Assembly: GCA_024663395.1 (NCBI GenBank)
Contig: JANFAH010000012.1
Span: 1,550,001 to 1,614,000, forward strand
Source of the DNA: Pisolithus tinctorius
Lineage: Eukaryota > Basidiomycota > Agaricomycetes > Boletales > Pisolithaceae
DNA: 64,000 nucleotides
Direction: 5' to 3'
Each line of letters starts with the position of its first letter. Position 1 is the stretch's first letter. Under the pieces are notes generated by a model, which did no database searches, had not been told where the DNA came from, and saw nothing but the letters and a program-made list of their open reading frames with translations. A program made the position numbers and the translations under genes. Of this stretch, positions 24,125-36,536 are shown piece after piece.

Positions 24125-25328
24125 TCACAGACAACAATAATTTACATGATGTACTTTAGTGGATGCACCCATTGCAAGTTCATAGTGGCTCGAAAGACCA
24201 GAACGCCAATCACAACTGGGAGACAGCAGGCAGAGACATGAGATAGCGTCACAGCACATGTAGGGTAGCCTCACTGGACGGGACCTCTTGGTACTAGCAC
24301 TTGGGCTCTCATTGCTCTGACGAGCGTGTTTCAGGGGGTTGATGGGTGCTTGGAGTGGCGCACGCAACACGTGCATTTCACGAAGAGCAGTAGTAAACAC
24401 CGATTTTCTATCACCTTTGATAAAGAAGTGTAATATAGCGAAGTGCACCTGAACGATTGCACCACATAAGAGGCGGTGATAGTCGACAGGCTGGATGGGC
24501 TCGCCATCGACGTCGAAGGCGGGCAAAGGCGAAATGTAGTGAGTACCAGAGGCCTGATTGAGGGCGTCCCTCAAGACATCTTGAACAGGCCATTCGGCCG
24601 TCGCTATATCTGAAGCTGCGGGATGAGATTTGCCGGAGCACCAAGCACATGGAAATACAAACCATTGCAGGAAATACTCTTGGGATCGTCATCATCCTCT
24701 TTTTTCTATGTGGAACAGCAGGACATCGTGAACAGGCAGACCAGGATGTTATGCTGCCATGTAGACGTACATTGAATAAAGCGTGGCTGAGATGAATGCA
24801 TGGCTGACTATGGCTCTCGCGGATGCACGAAAGCAAACTCTCTCCTTTTTTCAAGGGTACCAGCTTCTCCAATGCCCTGATATTGGAGATGATCGATGGA
24901 AAGTCTTGCTGGGTAATACCGTAAACAGCGTCGCACTGTACAGCGAGAAGGTTACAGGTCAGTTTCGTGTCCACAAATTCATGAGCGAATGCATTCTTGG
25001 CCATGTAACCACCTTCTGGCCCCATAAAGAAACCCTGACGGTCAATTTCAAACACCCCACTAATAACCAACTCTGTGACATCGTCTGAGCCCGTCTTTAG
25101 CACAGCGATGTCACCAGTGGCCCCACCGAAGAAGAATTCAGCACGAGCAGCCAAATTCGGCGTGGCAGCGTAGATAGCAAAGGTACTATCCTTGAGGCTC
25201 TCCAGCACGGAGGAAGATGTCAGTGGAGCCTCGCAAGGGACTGAGGTCGCAGGAGCATCAGTAAGAGCGGGGAGCAACGTATTGATGTCACCGGACGTCG
25301 AGGACTGAATGGAAATCAATGGCGACAT
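24125..25328 (-). CDS. Helitron-associated hypothetical protein, divergent from helicase
   Basis: An ATG at 25328 opens MSPLISIQSSTSGDINTLLP. A long first exon includes EFFFGGATGDIAVL and EIDRQGFFMGPEGGYMAKN. A second coding part includes WCSGKSHPAASDIATAEWPV, HYISPLPAFDVDGEPI, LLCGAIVQVHFAILHFFIK and KSVFTTALREMHVLRAPL, running to a stop at 24125. The intron between them (about 24.7-24.8 kb) is not resolved at base level. I recall similar proteins next to Helitron-like helicases in Agaricomycetes, but no function. The start is about 180 bp from the divergent helicase start, so the two may share a promoter region. Confidence 0.55.
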
Positions 25329-25507
25329 GGTTGTAGATGGTTTGTCAGGGGAATAAGTAGGAGGAGGCGGTCTCAAGAACATGCCGCGTATTTAAGTGAG
25401 ATGCAATAGGGGCACATCTGAGGGGGCGACCCTCAAGGGGGTGGAGAGGATAGGAGAGGCGATAGAGAAGATGAAACACGAGACGCAATGTCAGATGACA
25501 GCTCAAG

Positions 25508-28500
25508 ATGACGGATATTTGGGGACCGTTAACTCGCCAGGAATTGTTAAACACCCTACCCACAGGCATGCTCCCTCACACATTGCGAACATGGGCGCAA
25601 TTGCGTCCAGCAGTCCAACAGTTGCCACAGATGATGCAGGATGTGATCCGAGAGGCGGCTAGAGCTAAGGAAGAGGCCACTGCAAATCGCAAGCGTAAAG
25701 CTAAAGAGAATCGACAAGATCGATGGCGTCGCAAACTGGTGTCCAACGCAGAAACCTCCGCCGCCTCCGAATGTGATGGCCAATGCAAACAGGCCACTCA
25801 CCAACCCTCAGAGGAGTATATGCAAGTGCCCACAGACGATCAAAGGCAGCGCTGCATAGCAGCATTCATAGATGCGACAAATAATGATGCCATCGCATCT
25901 GCTGTATGTGTCATCTGTGCGTGGGAGCTACAGCGTAAAGAAGGTAAGCAAGCAATAGATATGAGCGAAATAGCCGCTGACACATACAGCAGGCGATGTT
26001 GTGCTCATCAAAGATATACTGAATGTTCGACGACATCTGACCCCAGCGGACGCGCATGTGGCACACAGGCTGTGGGATGGACTTCTCATAGAAGGAACAC
26101 TTATAGGTGAGGATGGGAAAGGCTGGGTATGTCAAGAATGTGTGTGAGCCTTGTGTGCAGACCGCCTTCCCAAATATGCTCTCAACAACAACCTGTGGAT
26201 AGGTGATGTACCATTGGCCCTGGGCATGCTCAACTTTGTCGAGACCCTGCTAGTCGCGCGGCACTACCCACGGTGTTATGTGTTCAAGTTATATCCCAGA
26301 GACAGTGCACGCTCCCAAAATCTGCGCCACCTGCAACGAGCCATGGCAGGCAATGTAACGTTATATGAAATCAACATGTCAGCAGTAGTGGACATGCTCG
26401 AGGGTAGACTGATGCCGCAGACAGTGGAAACGTTGAGCAGCGTCCTGGCAATAACATTTGTCGGAACAAAATATCTGCCCACAGATTGGCTGTCACGCAC
26501 CTTTCGAGTACGGCGGGCTGTCGTCTTTGATGCGCTGCAATGGCTGCAGGATAACAATGAGAATTATTGGGACATCACGATATCCCCTGAACGCATGCAA
26601 AGCCTACCAGTAGATGGCATACCCGAAGAGATAGAGGCGATGGTCCGTTATGAGGATAGCGAGGACACAGCCGTGTGGGAGAGCGAAGGGTACATGATGA
26701 ATGAGTTTGCAGTGGATGATGGTAAGACATCGAATCAGAATCAGAAACTTACAACGAATGATCACATATGTGCTCCTGCAGAGATCGACGCTGCCAATGA
26801 TATCCCAATGGTGGCAGACCAGAGTGATGACAGAGCTCCATGTAACGAAGTCGATGCAGATCTAGCTAGTGACGGTACATCGGATTACAGTGAATGCATT
26901 CTATAACGGCTCACCAGCGATCACAGATCGTGGCGATGTGATTCCGTTACATGTGCTTGGTGTTGCAGACATCGAACAGACGAAGGTCTCGCCGTCAGAG
27001 TTAATGGCACAGGCTCTGGCAAATATCAGCGATAACACCCACGAAGGTGGATACGTCGTGCGACATGGGCATATGCCAATCAATGACTTCGCACCGACAG
27101 CAAATTCTGGGGTGATGCACAACCCACTCGGTGCAGCGTTCCTGGTGCTTTTTCCTTATGGGAGGGGCACTATCGAGGCCGAACGTCCAGTCAAAATTAG
27201 TCTGCGTGAACATTGTAAATGGGCTCTGCAGTATCACGATCGATGGTTTGTGACGCACCATAGCTTTCCATTCGTGCTCTTCGCCCTCATGCAAAAGCAG
27301 GAGACCATGCGATCAGCACGACTTCAAATGAGGCGAAAGGATTTCGAACACGACACATTGGCATTGTCATCCATCACAGTGGCAGACCTCAAGAAGGCAG
27401 CAGTGGAGGAGGCGCGCCATGAGCCAATTAGTAATGGACAAGTACGGGCACTGCGCCGTCATGTCACGGCTGCCAATGGTCACGTGCTTGGGTCAGACAA
27501 TACGTGTGCCAATTATCGGAGTATGATCTGGGGGACATGTCTAGTACTCGGAGGCCCCTCACTTTGGTTGACAATCAATCCTGTCGATATCCATGATCCA
27601 ATCGCACAGATCTTTGCCGGGGAAGAGATTGATTTGGACAACTTCGACGCTCAACTAGGACCTAATAGTAATTGACGAGCAGAAAATATTGCGCTCAATC
27701 CTTATGCAGCAGCGCGGTACTTTCATTTCATCATTGTGGCTGTTTTGGAAAATCTATTCGGCATCGTTAATACTGGCAATCGCACGAAGTCTCAAGTGGG
27801 GGTGCTTTGGAGTCGTTGAGGCACAGGGTAGAGGGTCACTGCACGTCCACATGCTACTGTGGCTTGTGAACACACCTAATGCGAATGAGATGCAAGCTTT
27901 GTTACAACAAGAGAGTTTTCGCAATTCCATTCGAAACTATATTCGAGCGAATATTCACGCACACTTGGATGACCTCACAGAACACGATCTAAAGAATATG
28001 GTTAGAGATTCCCAACTCGCGTATTCCCATCCACTAGACCCATGCACCACTGGATGGCTACAGAGAAATCACGCACCTGAGCATCAATTGGTAAGGTCAC
28101 AGCAACTGCATACATGTACGAGGGCAACGTGTCTGCGGGTGCAGCACGACGGTTTAGTTTGCAAGCAAAGAGCGCCCTGGCCATTGAGCAACGATGACTA
28201 TGTCGATGAGCATGGCAATTGGGGCCCTCGACGAATGCATGGCTATATAAACGCATACTGCCCCTCCTTGCTAACGACGCTGCGGTGCAATAATGACCTC
28301 AAGATCAACACAAACGGTGCGGATACCAAAGATGTCGCCTTTTATATCACAGCATATGCAACGAAGAAGCAAAAGAAGAGTCATAACCTCTCAGCATTGA
28401 TGGCTTCCGCTCTGCCGTATCATATAGACAATCCCAAGTATGATGACGTACGCAAAAGAAATCGGCTCTTGCTATACCGCTGTATCAACGTTATCAACCG

Positions 28501-31450
28501 TGAGGCTGAACTATCAGGACCGCAGGTAATGTCATACCTGATGGGATATGGTGACACGTTCATGTCACACAATTATGTGCCACTCTACACAGGGCCGTTC
28601 TTCAGCGCGATCAGGAGATTGTATCCCGAGTTCTCTGTAGGCACGACTGACAGGTGAGCCAAGACATCATTCACGATGGTATCCATGCTCACTATCATGC
28701 GTACTCAGATATTCAACCCACACGAACAGTCAGGACGAGGAGTGCCTTGATGGAGATGACAACAATGATGTTGTAACTTTACTCTGCAGTTGCCGAGGGG
28801 AGTTGTACACTTGCACCCAAATGCAGGATTATCTGCAACAGGGCGCTGAATTGGAGGATTTCTCACTTCTGGCATTTCTCTGTGACACGTGGGAGGAACA
28901 ATACACACCCAGTGACAAAGTGCAAAATCAGCCAACGTCTCGCAGGAGGGGTCGTCCTCCACACGTACGCTCTCTGTATCAAGGAGATCATCCAAAGGCT
29001 CAATCACACCGATGCGTTTGTCAGGCCAATGGACACAACACCCTCCCACAAATAGTAGGACCTTGGCTGCCACGTCACGATGACAGCAGCACCCATGATT
29101 TCTACTGCGCATGCATGTTGGCTTTGTTAAAGCCTTGGCAATCAGCAGTCGATCTGAAAAGCAAGAATGAAGAGTGGTGCGATGCCTTTGAATGCATGGA
29201 GGCCTCAAGTGAACCATGGGTGATGCGGGTGCTGGCCGGATTGCAATACTATTACGACTCTAAAACGGCCTGTGAATCATCATCGCAAGAAGGAGAAGTG
29301 GCACAACACCAAGGGGGGGTGCGCAATAGTGAATTCGCGCACGTTGGTGATGATAGCCACGACAAGGAAACTGATGCCGACGGCTGGACTGCGACCCTTT
29401 CCGATGCGGATCTCGAGATTTTCAAGCATGAGCAACTCTCAGCCCGAGAACAGGCACATGCAAAACATGCCATTGCTATAGCACTACAGTGTGGCATCTT
29501 CTCTGCAAGTGGAAAGACCCCAGCATCAAAGAATTATTCGTATCGAGTGGCCATGGAAAATGATGCACTTCAACTGGAACACTGGTTGAACGCCATGCGG
29601 GCCATGGTTGATAGTGGTCCCAGTAGCCAGATTCCAATCTCTCAGCTGACAGAGGAGGATCCGGACATCGGCAGCATTGTTGATAATGATGGCGTGGTAC
29701 TCGGTGATGCAGGTGGTGCGTACATGTTTGCACAAGTGGCGGCTGTTGAGAACACGCTCAAGCCCAGTAATGTCGAGGACTTGTTAGAGGATCAGCAGCA
29801 AGCGTATGATATCATCGATTGGCACTTACAGCAATTGATGGCAGGTAGGTGTCCCGATCAGCTACGCATGATCATACCAGGCGAAGGAGGTGTGGGGAAG
29901 TCAAAGACCATTCAAATGATCACAGAGAATTTTGTGTGGAGAGGAATAGAACGTATCCTTGTGAAATCTGCGTACACTGGGATTGCAGCGTCAGTGATTG
30001 ATGGCAAAACATTGCATAACATAGGTAAGGTCGCTCACAGCTCAAAGCGCCTTTGCATTCAGCATCAGGGGACACTAATGTTGCTGTGTTAGGCATGATC
30101 CCACTAAGGGGGGGAAAACAATCAGCACAAACGATGAAAAGATTGGAAAGATACTGGCACGACAAATGCTATCTTATCATTGACGAGATGTCCATGGTGT
30201 CCCGACCTTTTTTGGCCAAGCTATCCCAAATCCTTTGCCGCGCACGTACCGGGACAGATGACAAGTTGATGGACCTTCCTTTTGGTGGGCTGAACGTGAT
30301 CCTCGTTGGAGATTTTCATCAATTTCCGCCTGTGGCTACAAAGATGTCAGCGCCTTTATTTTGGCCATGCAACGTTGAAAAAGATAGCGAGGAAGAACTT
30401 CTGGGTCGTCGTATCTACGAACAGTTCAACGTTGTCGTGCGCCTGAAGACCCAGGTGAGAGTGACCGATGCCGAGTGGGTGGATCTCCTGCAACACGTCC
30501 GCAACGGAAGCTGCAACGAACGTCATATAAATATGCTGTGCGCACTTGTGTTGCAGAGTCCTACCTGTCCTCCGATTGATTTCGGTTCATCGCCCTGGAA
30601 AGATGCGGTCTTGGTGACACCGCGTCATGCCGTTCGTATGCAATGGAATTCGATGACGGCAAAGGAACGAGCGGCATTGGGGGGGTTATCTCTGATCATC
30701 TGTCCTGCTTCGGACACCATAGCGGGACGAGCTCTCACCTTACCAGAAAAGTTTGCTGTAGCTGCGAACCCGAAAAGTGGCCGCAGTCGGAATCGACTAG
30801 AACGAGGTGGGTTATCAGATGAAGTGGAGCTCACCATCGGCATGGAGGTGATGGTGACTTTCAACATGGCAACAGATCTTGACATGGCCAATGGAGCGCG
30901 AGGGCGGGTGGTTGATATTGTTCTTGACTTGAGGGAGAGTGTCGACACTTCTGGCAACAATGTCATTCAGCTGCAATATCCACCTCTGTTTGTGCTTGTG
31001 GAAATGAAACGTACCAAAGCCGGTACACTGCCAGGACTGCGCAGTGGAGTACTGCCGGTGATGCCTATCTGTAGAACATTCACCGTCACCACCGCAGGGG
31101 GGAAGCGAGCCACAATCATGTGAGTGCAGTTGCCGATAACGCCAGCATATGCTTTCACAGATTATCGCGCCCAAGCGCAAACTCTCGAGCACTGCATTGT
31201 GGACATCGGCACGCCTCCCACTGGACAAATTACCCCATTCAATGCATATGTGGCACTGTCTCGTAGCCGAGGACGTGAGACAATCCACCTGCTAAGAGAC
31301 TTCGACGTACAACTTTTCACACAGCACCCGAGCGAATACTTGCAGAGAGAGGACGACCATTTGGAAAAATTGGATGTTGACACAAAGCGGTGGTGGCAAA
31401 TGACAGAGCGCTCGGGAGGGGTTTACAGACAATTACATGCAGGTACATGA
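25508..31450 (+). pseudogene. Helitron-type Rep/Pif1 helicase with DUF6570, decayed
   Basis: Order: charged N-terminal part; a DUF6570-like region from 26149 (LPKYALNNNLWIGDVP); Helitron-like N region (DVIPLHVLGVADIEQTK; PYAAARYFHF; an HUH-type motif in GRGSLHVHMLLW near 27.83-27.86 kb); and a Pif1 superfamily-1 helicase with Walker A GEGGVGKSKT (about 29.88 kb), Walker B IIDEMSM (about 30.18 kb), FGGLNVILVGDFHQFPPV and a C-terminal TDYRAQAQTLEHCIVD. Plausible introns lie at 28654-28709 and about 30026-30092. Lesions: in-frame TGA at 26145, 27673 and 31121, and frameshifts near 26.88 kb and in a G5 run near 27810. In Helitrons the Rep domain nicks and joins single-stranded DNA and the helicase unwinds it. 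This copy cannot make one full-length protein as read. Confidence 0.85.
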
Positions 31451-31577
31451 GCTTGCGTACAATACAGTTTACTCGTGGCTGGTGGCATTTGCCGCACGGA
31501 GTTGTTTGTGAGGCTCGCGCGCAGATGTCGAAAAAAGCGTCTCAATTTCGGGCTGGAGTGACCTTGTAAACAAGGTG

Positions 31578-31779
31578 ACATACAGTATATGAGTCATAAT
31601 AGGTGATGGGGCCATTAGGTAGGCCTAACTACACTCAAAGCTAGTGCGATGTGTGCTTACATAATCAACTTTGGTTGCGGGACACAAAAATTTTGTTTGT
31701 CCCGCACAATCAAGTAAATTCCCGGAACTAATAAATTATTCCCGACGTCAAATAATTTTTGTACAAATGTAACGCCATA
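31578..31779 (-). repeat. Right terminal inverted repeat
   Basis: Reverse complement of 20948-21157, ending GTAACGCCATA at 31779 and followed directly by CATTCG. Confidence 0.85.
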
Positions 31780-31785
31780 CATTCG
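31780..31785. repeat. Right 6-bp target-site duplication CATTCG
   Basis: Matches 20942-20947 on the other side of the element. Confidence 0.7.
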
Positions 31786-32080
31786 GGCATAAGAAGATTG
31801 TCGCGAATTTCTTGGACACGTGATAAGAACCTTATAAATACTTGTTAAGGGTGGCTGTTCACACAAGATGCCACCCAAGTGTCATGGGATTGCCAAAAAC
31901 GGATGTTACATACATAATATCTTACACATTTACTCTATTTCTTAGATAATCTATCACATATTTGCCATAACCTAGCCAAAACCGACCATGATAATGGCAA
32001 GTGGTTCACTAAGTCAGTATACTTACCTAATGGCGCCACATGACAACGGCCCAAATAAATTTGTGACATTTTTTAACCAC
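31786..32080. other. Spacer between transposon and duplication copy B
   Basis: 295 bp, AT-rich, no gene seen. Confidence 0.4.
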
Positions 32081-32970
32081 GTATAACGCAACATTCCAGT
32101 ATGCTTTCACTCTGCCGGTTTGGAGCTCCCGCTCTCGCTGTCGAGAGACTTGTCTCAGTATTGCTTCAGCCACAATAGCGCAACAGAATGTTACATGGCG
32201 CAGGCGCATGCTGCGGGCAACTTACATTTGACGCTGGACCGAACGGGACAAGATTCTGGAATGATATGGATGGAAGCCGTCCGTTGTAACACAGAAAGGG
32301 GCTGTTCCGCAATGAGTTCCATGATTGGCGACTGTCATGTGGCCCTTAAGAATGCAACAAGCCTGTCTCATGTGGCACTCAGGGAAGCGGGGAAACTTAT
32401 TCAATATCTGACAGCTTGCGGGGAAGCTTCCACAATTAGTGCAGCGTTTTGCATCATTGATCGGCAGCCATCATATACCTTCGTTAGCGTTGTCTTTGGC
32501 TTGCACGCGAATGTAGGTATGAGTTTACTTTGACCTCATGGTGGATGACCTTGAGGCAATTTCTAAAGGTATGCAGCCCGCGAGGGTCTAGACCAAGTCA
32601 TGGTTTGTCTGAGGCCAAGCCCGAATCCCAATACTGACGGTGGTACCGTTATCATAATTCACCGCAGGGCCGGGTCTCGCGGACGATCAGGAAGGCACTG
32701 ACGATACATTCACGTACACCGGAGTTTACACGAAGGGCAAGAGGGGTGTGTGACAGGGGTATGGCATGCCCGCCAGGATGTCGCATACGGCATACAATAA
32801 CAATTGCCAGCTTTCTCGTCCAAGCCTGACCCCCAAATTTGCAAGACTCAAGGCTCAAGGCTCCAAAACTTTGCCGGTATGGCACCCTGACAAACGGGGA
32901 GCTATTCCATACACGTCCAAGCTGCTCGATATCTGATCAGCTGACTGCAGTAATCGTCACTTGCAGGGCC

Positions 32971-32977
32971 TATAAAA
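32971..32977 (+). promoter_or_regulatory. TATA box of amine oxidase copy 2
   Basis: TATAAAA 64 bp upstream of the ATG, in the same context as copy 1. Confidence 0.6.
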
Positions 32978-33034
32978 TGGTCAACGCAGAGAGCAGTACT
33001 GCGTGCCAACGCGTACCCTCTTCTCTTCCTTGTT

Positions 33035-35020
33035 ATGACCCGGTTCAGATTCTCTATTGCAACCGTTCTCCTAAGCCTCCTTGGTAGCGCGGTCGCCAAA
33101 GATGCCAATGCCAATGCCACTAAGTGTCTAGCTGACCTCAATCCCGATGGAGCACCGCCAAATAACACTAAGGTCCTCATCCTTGGTGGTGGTATGGCTG
33201 GCGTCATAGCAGCCCGCACACTTCATGAGCAGGGTATCGACGACTTCGTGATTGTGGAAGCCAAGCACGAATTCGGGGGGCGTATGGCGAAACAGACATT
33301 CGGTGTCAACGGATCTGAATACGTCATCGAGAAGGGAGCAAACTGGATCCACGGAACCCAAACAGATGATGGGCCCGCTAATCCTGTCTGGCTGCTGGCG
33401 AAAAAACACAACTTGTCAATGGTAGCGAGTAATCTGTCTACGGACATAAGTGTGTTTAGCGTTTATGCTATCCAACTCCGTGGGCCGTGCTCATGTTGCT
33501 GCAATAGCGTTCTTCGATTACAACGGGCCTAACAACTACTCCGCAACGTTCGAGGCGTCATTGGCTGCCGTCGAGAGCGCCAGGGCCCTTGCGGGTGGGA
33601 GAGATCATTTCAGTGCTTTCACAAGATCCTGACAATATAAAATAGGGCAACGGTGGCAGGAGAACAAAACCGATCTGGACCTCAGATCAGCCTACAAATA
33701 TTTGGGTGTCGCTCCGAAGACGCCACAAGAGGAGGCTTGCGAGTACTATCAGATCGATTATGTATGTGTGTTCAGCTCATTAATAACTTTGGACTGATAC
33801 CCGCTTCAGGAATGCAAGTCTTGTTGTTCCATTTACTTCGTTCGTCTAAACTAACCCCTTCTCTCTGGATCGGAATTTAGATGCACAGGTAAGTTGGGTT
33901 AGTTGTCGTGAGTGCCGGAGATATTGACCATTCTCATAGGATGCCTCGCAAACGTCAACATTGGCCGCTGCCTTGGTGAGTACCTACTGACACTTATATG
34001 CTTCTCCTGTCTAATCGAGGATAGAGTTACAACAATACTTATAATCCCGAAGCCGGAGGCTATTCGGATGTGGACATGTTGTCTGTGGACCAGCGCGGCA
34101 TTGCATGTATTGTCCAAGCGGAAGCTGCTACCTTCCTGAATACGAGTCAGGTCCTCTTCAACCAGACTGTCAAGACCATTCAATACAATCAGAACGGAGT
34201 GACCGTCCAGACGACAGATGGATACAGCCTCACTGCAGATCACGCCCTGGTCACGTTTAGCGCCGGTGTATTGCAAAATACTGACGTCGTCTTTGAGCCC
34301 GCGCTCCCAGACTGGAAACGAGAGGCTATTAGTAGCATAGAAATGGTAAGATGACCAACCACCCAGGGGCATTTCTCTAACGTCCAAGCTAGTCGGTGTA
34401 CACCAAGATCTTCTTGCAATTCAAGGAAAAGTTCTGGTTCGACACTGGGATAGGACTCTATGCCGATCAGCAGAAAGGCAGGTATCCGGTGTGGGAGAGT
34501 TTAGATCATCCGTGCCTTTTCCCCGGCTCTGGGATTATCTTCGTTACCGTGACGGTAAGTTTGTCGTGGCAATTATATACATGTTTCCTCGGCTCAAAAG
34601 ATCAAGGGTGATTACGCGAATTATCTCGAGCAACTCAACAAAAACATAACGCAAGTGCAGTTAGAGGTAATGGAGGTTCTTCGGAGGATGTACCCTGATG
34701 CTCCCGATCCAATCGATATCTGGTTACCTATCTGGGGCAGAGCTCCGCTGTTCCGCGGATCGTACTCTAGCTGGGGAGCGCCCTTCGTCCCTGAATACTC
34801 GTACAATCTGAGCGCCCCGGTAAACGGTCACCTTTGGTTTGCGGGTGAAGCTACTAGCTCTAAATATTTCGGTTAGTCTCGGTCTCTCCTGCGTAGCTAT
34901 TCGCTAATCACGTAGGATGTAGGCTTCATGCATGGCGCATACCTGGAAGGACAGAAGGCAGCAACCAACATCGCTACGTGTATCAAAAACCCGCAGCGTT
35001 GCCCGCCTACTACTACATGA
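33035..35020 (+). CDS. Secreted FAD amine (polyamine-type) oxidase, copy 2
   Basis: Signal peptide MTRFRFSIATVLLSLLGSAV, then the FAD-binding motif VLILGGGMAGVIAARTL and EFGGRM. Exons can be chained in frame to FFDYNGPNNYS, GQRWQENKTDLDLRSAY, YYQIDY, microexons encoding EYAQ (33810-33813 and 33881-33888), DASQTSTLAAAL, GYSDVDMLSVDQRG, AEAATFL, WKREAISSIEMV, FWFDTGIGLYADQQKGRYP, LPIWGRAPLFRGSYSSWGAP, GHLWFAGEAT and a C-terminus ending in TGA at 35018-35020. The family oxidises polyamines or other amines with O2, giving an aldehyde and H2O2; a secretion signal suggests an extracellular or wall location. No lesion was found, unlike copy 1. The length of about 530 residues is normal for the family. 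Substrate choice is inference. Confidence 0.88.
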
Positions 35021-36173
35021 CCCCACGGTTTGGAACATCCAGTCCTGCCCAGATAGCTTGCAATAGGCACCTTCGAGATTCTTCCAGCTGTATGGTAGGA
35101 GCGGAAATGTTTCTCTGCATTTCCTCACGCACCTCCTGTAAACTTGTAACTTCGTGCTACTGGACAGCGACGCAAAGCTTTTCTCTGTACAACACTACTC
35201 TCTGTACAATCGAGCTTTTTTTTACCATTTCTTCCACTTGTCTAAACGCGGTGCCGAACGTTCGAAAGTTGTTGACTGCGCAAACTTTCATGGTGCTATT
35301 TCTCGAAGGGGCAAATTCTGGATGACACTTGGATGTCCATGCGAAGCTGACGATGATACCATCAACCTCTTGCATGATCCTCGGTGGTATGTCCCGTTGG
35401 GTGTCAGTCACAACAAAGCGGTATGGCCTGACTCGGAGATTATAAAATCAGCATTCGGAGTTTCCAACTATCATGTCTCTCTCTTCCGTCCACGATGTTC
35501 CCGACGACAACACTCATAAGACGCTTGGCGACAACGTGAATGAGTGCACGGAACATCCTTTTGTTCTCTAAGGCACTCGGAATCTCGGGGCTATTGGGGT
35601 ACTTTGGTCTACGGTGGCCTTCTTCAAACCGCCGTCACGAACGAATCAAACATTCATGGTACTTGGGGTTTCGGACCCGACGCAACGCTGCGCCTGAACA
35701 AGAGTCGACCCAAGTTGCGCACTTTACTTGAAGCTGCTTGGAAAGACAAGACCTATCGTGGTATTTGAAGCTTGGGTCAGTTCGACTCCTTCTCCCATTG
35801 CTCCATTTACCCTTTCTCCGGAAATGCTTTGAGTACCTACATCGGCGACCATGCGGGGTTCTTAAGTACTGTTTCTGTTGTGGGTCCCTTCGCTTACCGA
35901 TGCCAACCCTCTAGCGAGTCAGCGGGTCCAAATGGGGGTTGAACTACGTTCCGCATCCATCTCCCCATAATATTGCAGGCAGGCTGTGGATGCCTTTTGT
36001 GAGTAGCTGGAGCGTAACAACGCAGCATCATCTCGTCTTTGTAAACCTAAAGGCGGGTCCGACGAACATAACTTGGCGTAGTACATGGCGATGTACTATG
36101 TCAAGTTCTGTTCTGTCGTCCACAGCTTTACAGCCGGCGAGTTACGTCTCCTGTTTGAAGTACGTCCTTTGTT

Positions 36174-36536
36174 ATGCAATCTCCGGTTTATCCCATCCAG
36201 CTTTTCAGGGAAGGTGTTGTAGTGCTGTGTACGAACTCCGACTATCTGACAATAATATTGGCTTATCCGCCTTGGGATGACGTGCCAACTGAGATACTGA
36301 CAGAAAGGCAGGAACCTACAGCTGCGAATTACGGTACTCCGTGCTGTGTATTCTTTGCGGCTGTTTTCTACACGCGCCGCGGATACCTGTCTCCTGAGTT
36401 AGCCTCCGGGAGCTTGGAAGTCGCTCTCGAGCAGAGCAAGAGAGAGGATCTCTCAGGTGTTCGCATTTCGGACACTACAGTTCAATCAGACACATCGCCA
36501 ATTTGCCCTCGACCGCAGCGTTCGGACTTGGTATGA
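36174..36536 (+). other. Open frame of unknown nature downstream of amine oxidase 2
   Basis: An ATG at 36174 opens about 120 codons with coding-like character (YPIQLFREGVVVLCTNSDYL, ELASGSLEVALEQSK). The homologous part of duplication copy A is broken early. It could be the last exon of an unrecognised gene with earlier pieces at about 35.4-35.8 kb (for example GTWGFGPDATLRLNKSRPK). I could not chain them. Confidence 0.25.

Larger units (their letters stand above)
20948..31779. mobile_element. 10.8-kb element with long terminal inverted repeats and Helitron-type helicase
   Basis: The ends are TATGGCGTTACATTTGTACA at 20948 and its exact reverse complement ending at 31779. The inverted repeats run about 210 bp on the left and 202 bp on the right, with only a few substitutions and two small indels. 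CATTCG directly abuts both ends (20942-20947 and 31780-31785), reading as a 6-bp target duplication. The interior has three minus-strand genes and, divergently, a decayed Rep/Pif1 helicase gene. Known Helitrons do not have long inverted repeats or make target duplications, so either this is a different class that uses the helicase, or a Helitron sits inside another element. Duplication copy B gives the approximate empty site. Confidence 0.8.
32081..36524 (+). repeat. Segmental duplication, copy B
   Basis: Homologous to 16621-20947, with amine oxidase copy 2 at its centre. Copy B lacks the inserted element, so it serves as the empty-site comparator. Coding-like frames downstream of the oxidase (for example 36174-36536) are longer than in copy A. 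About 950 bp upstream of the oxidase holds no gene. Confidence 0.85.
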
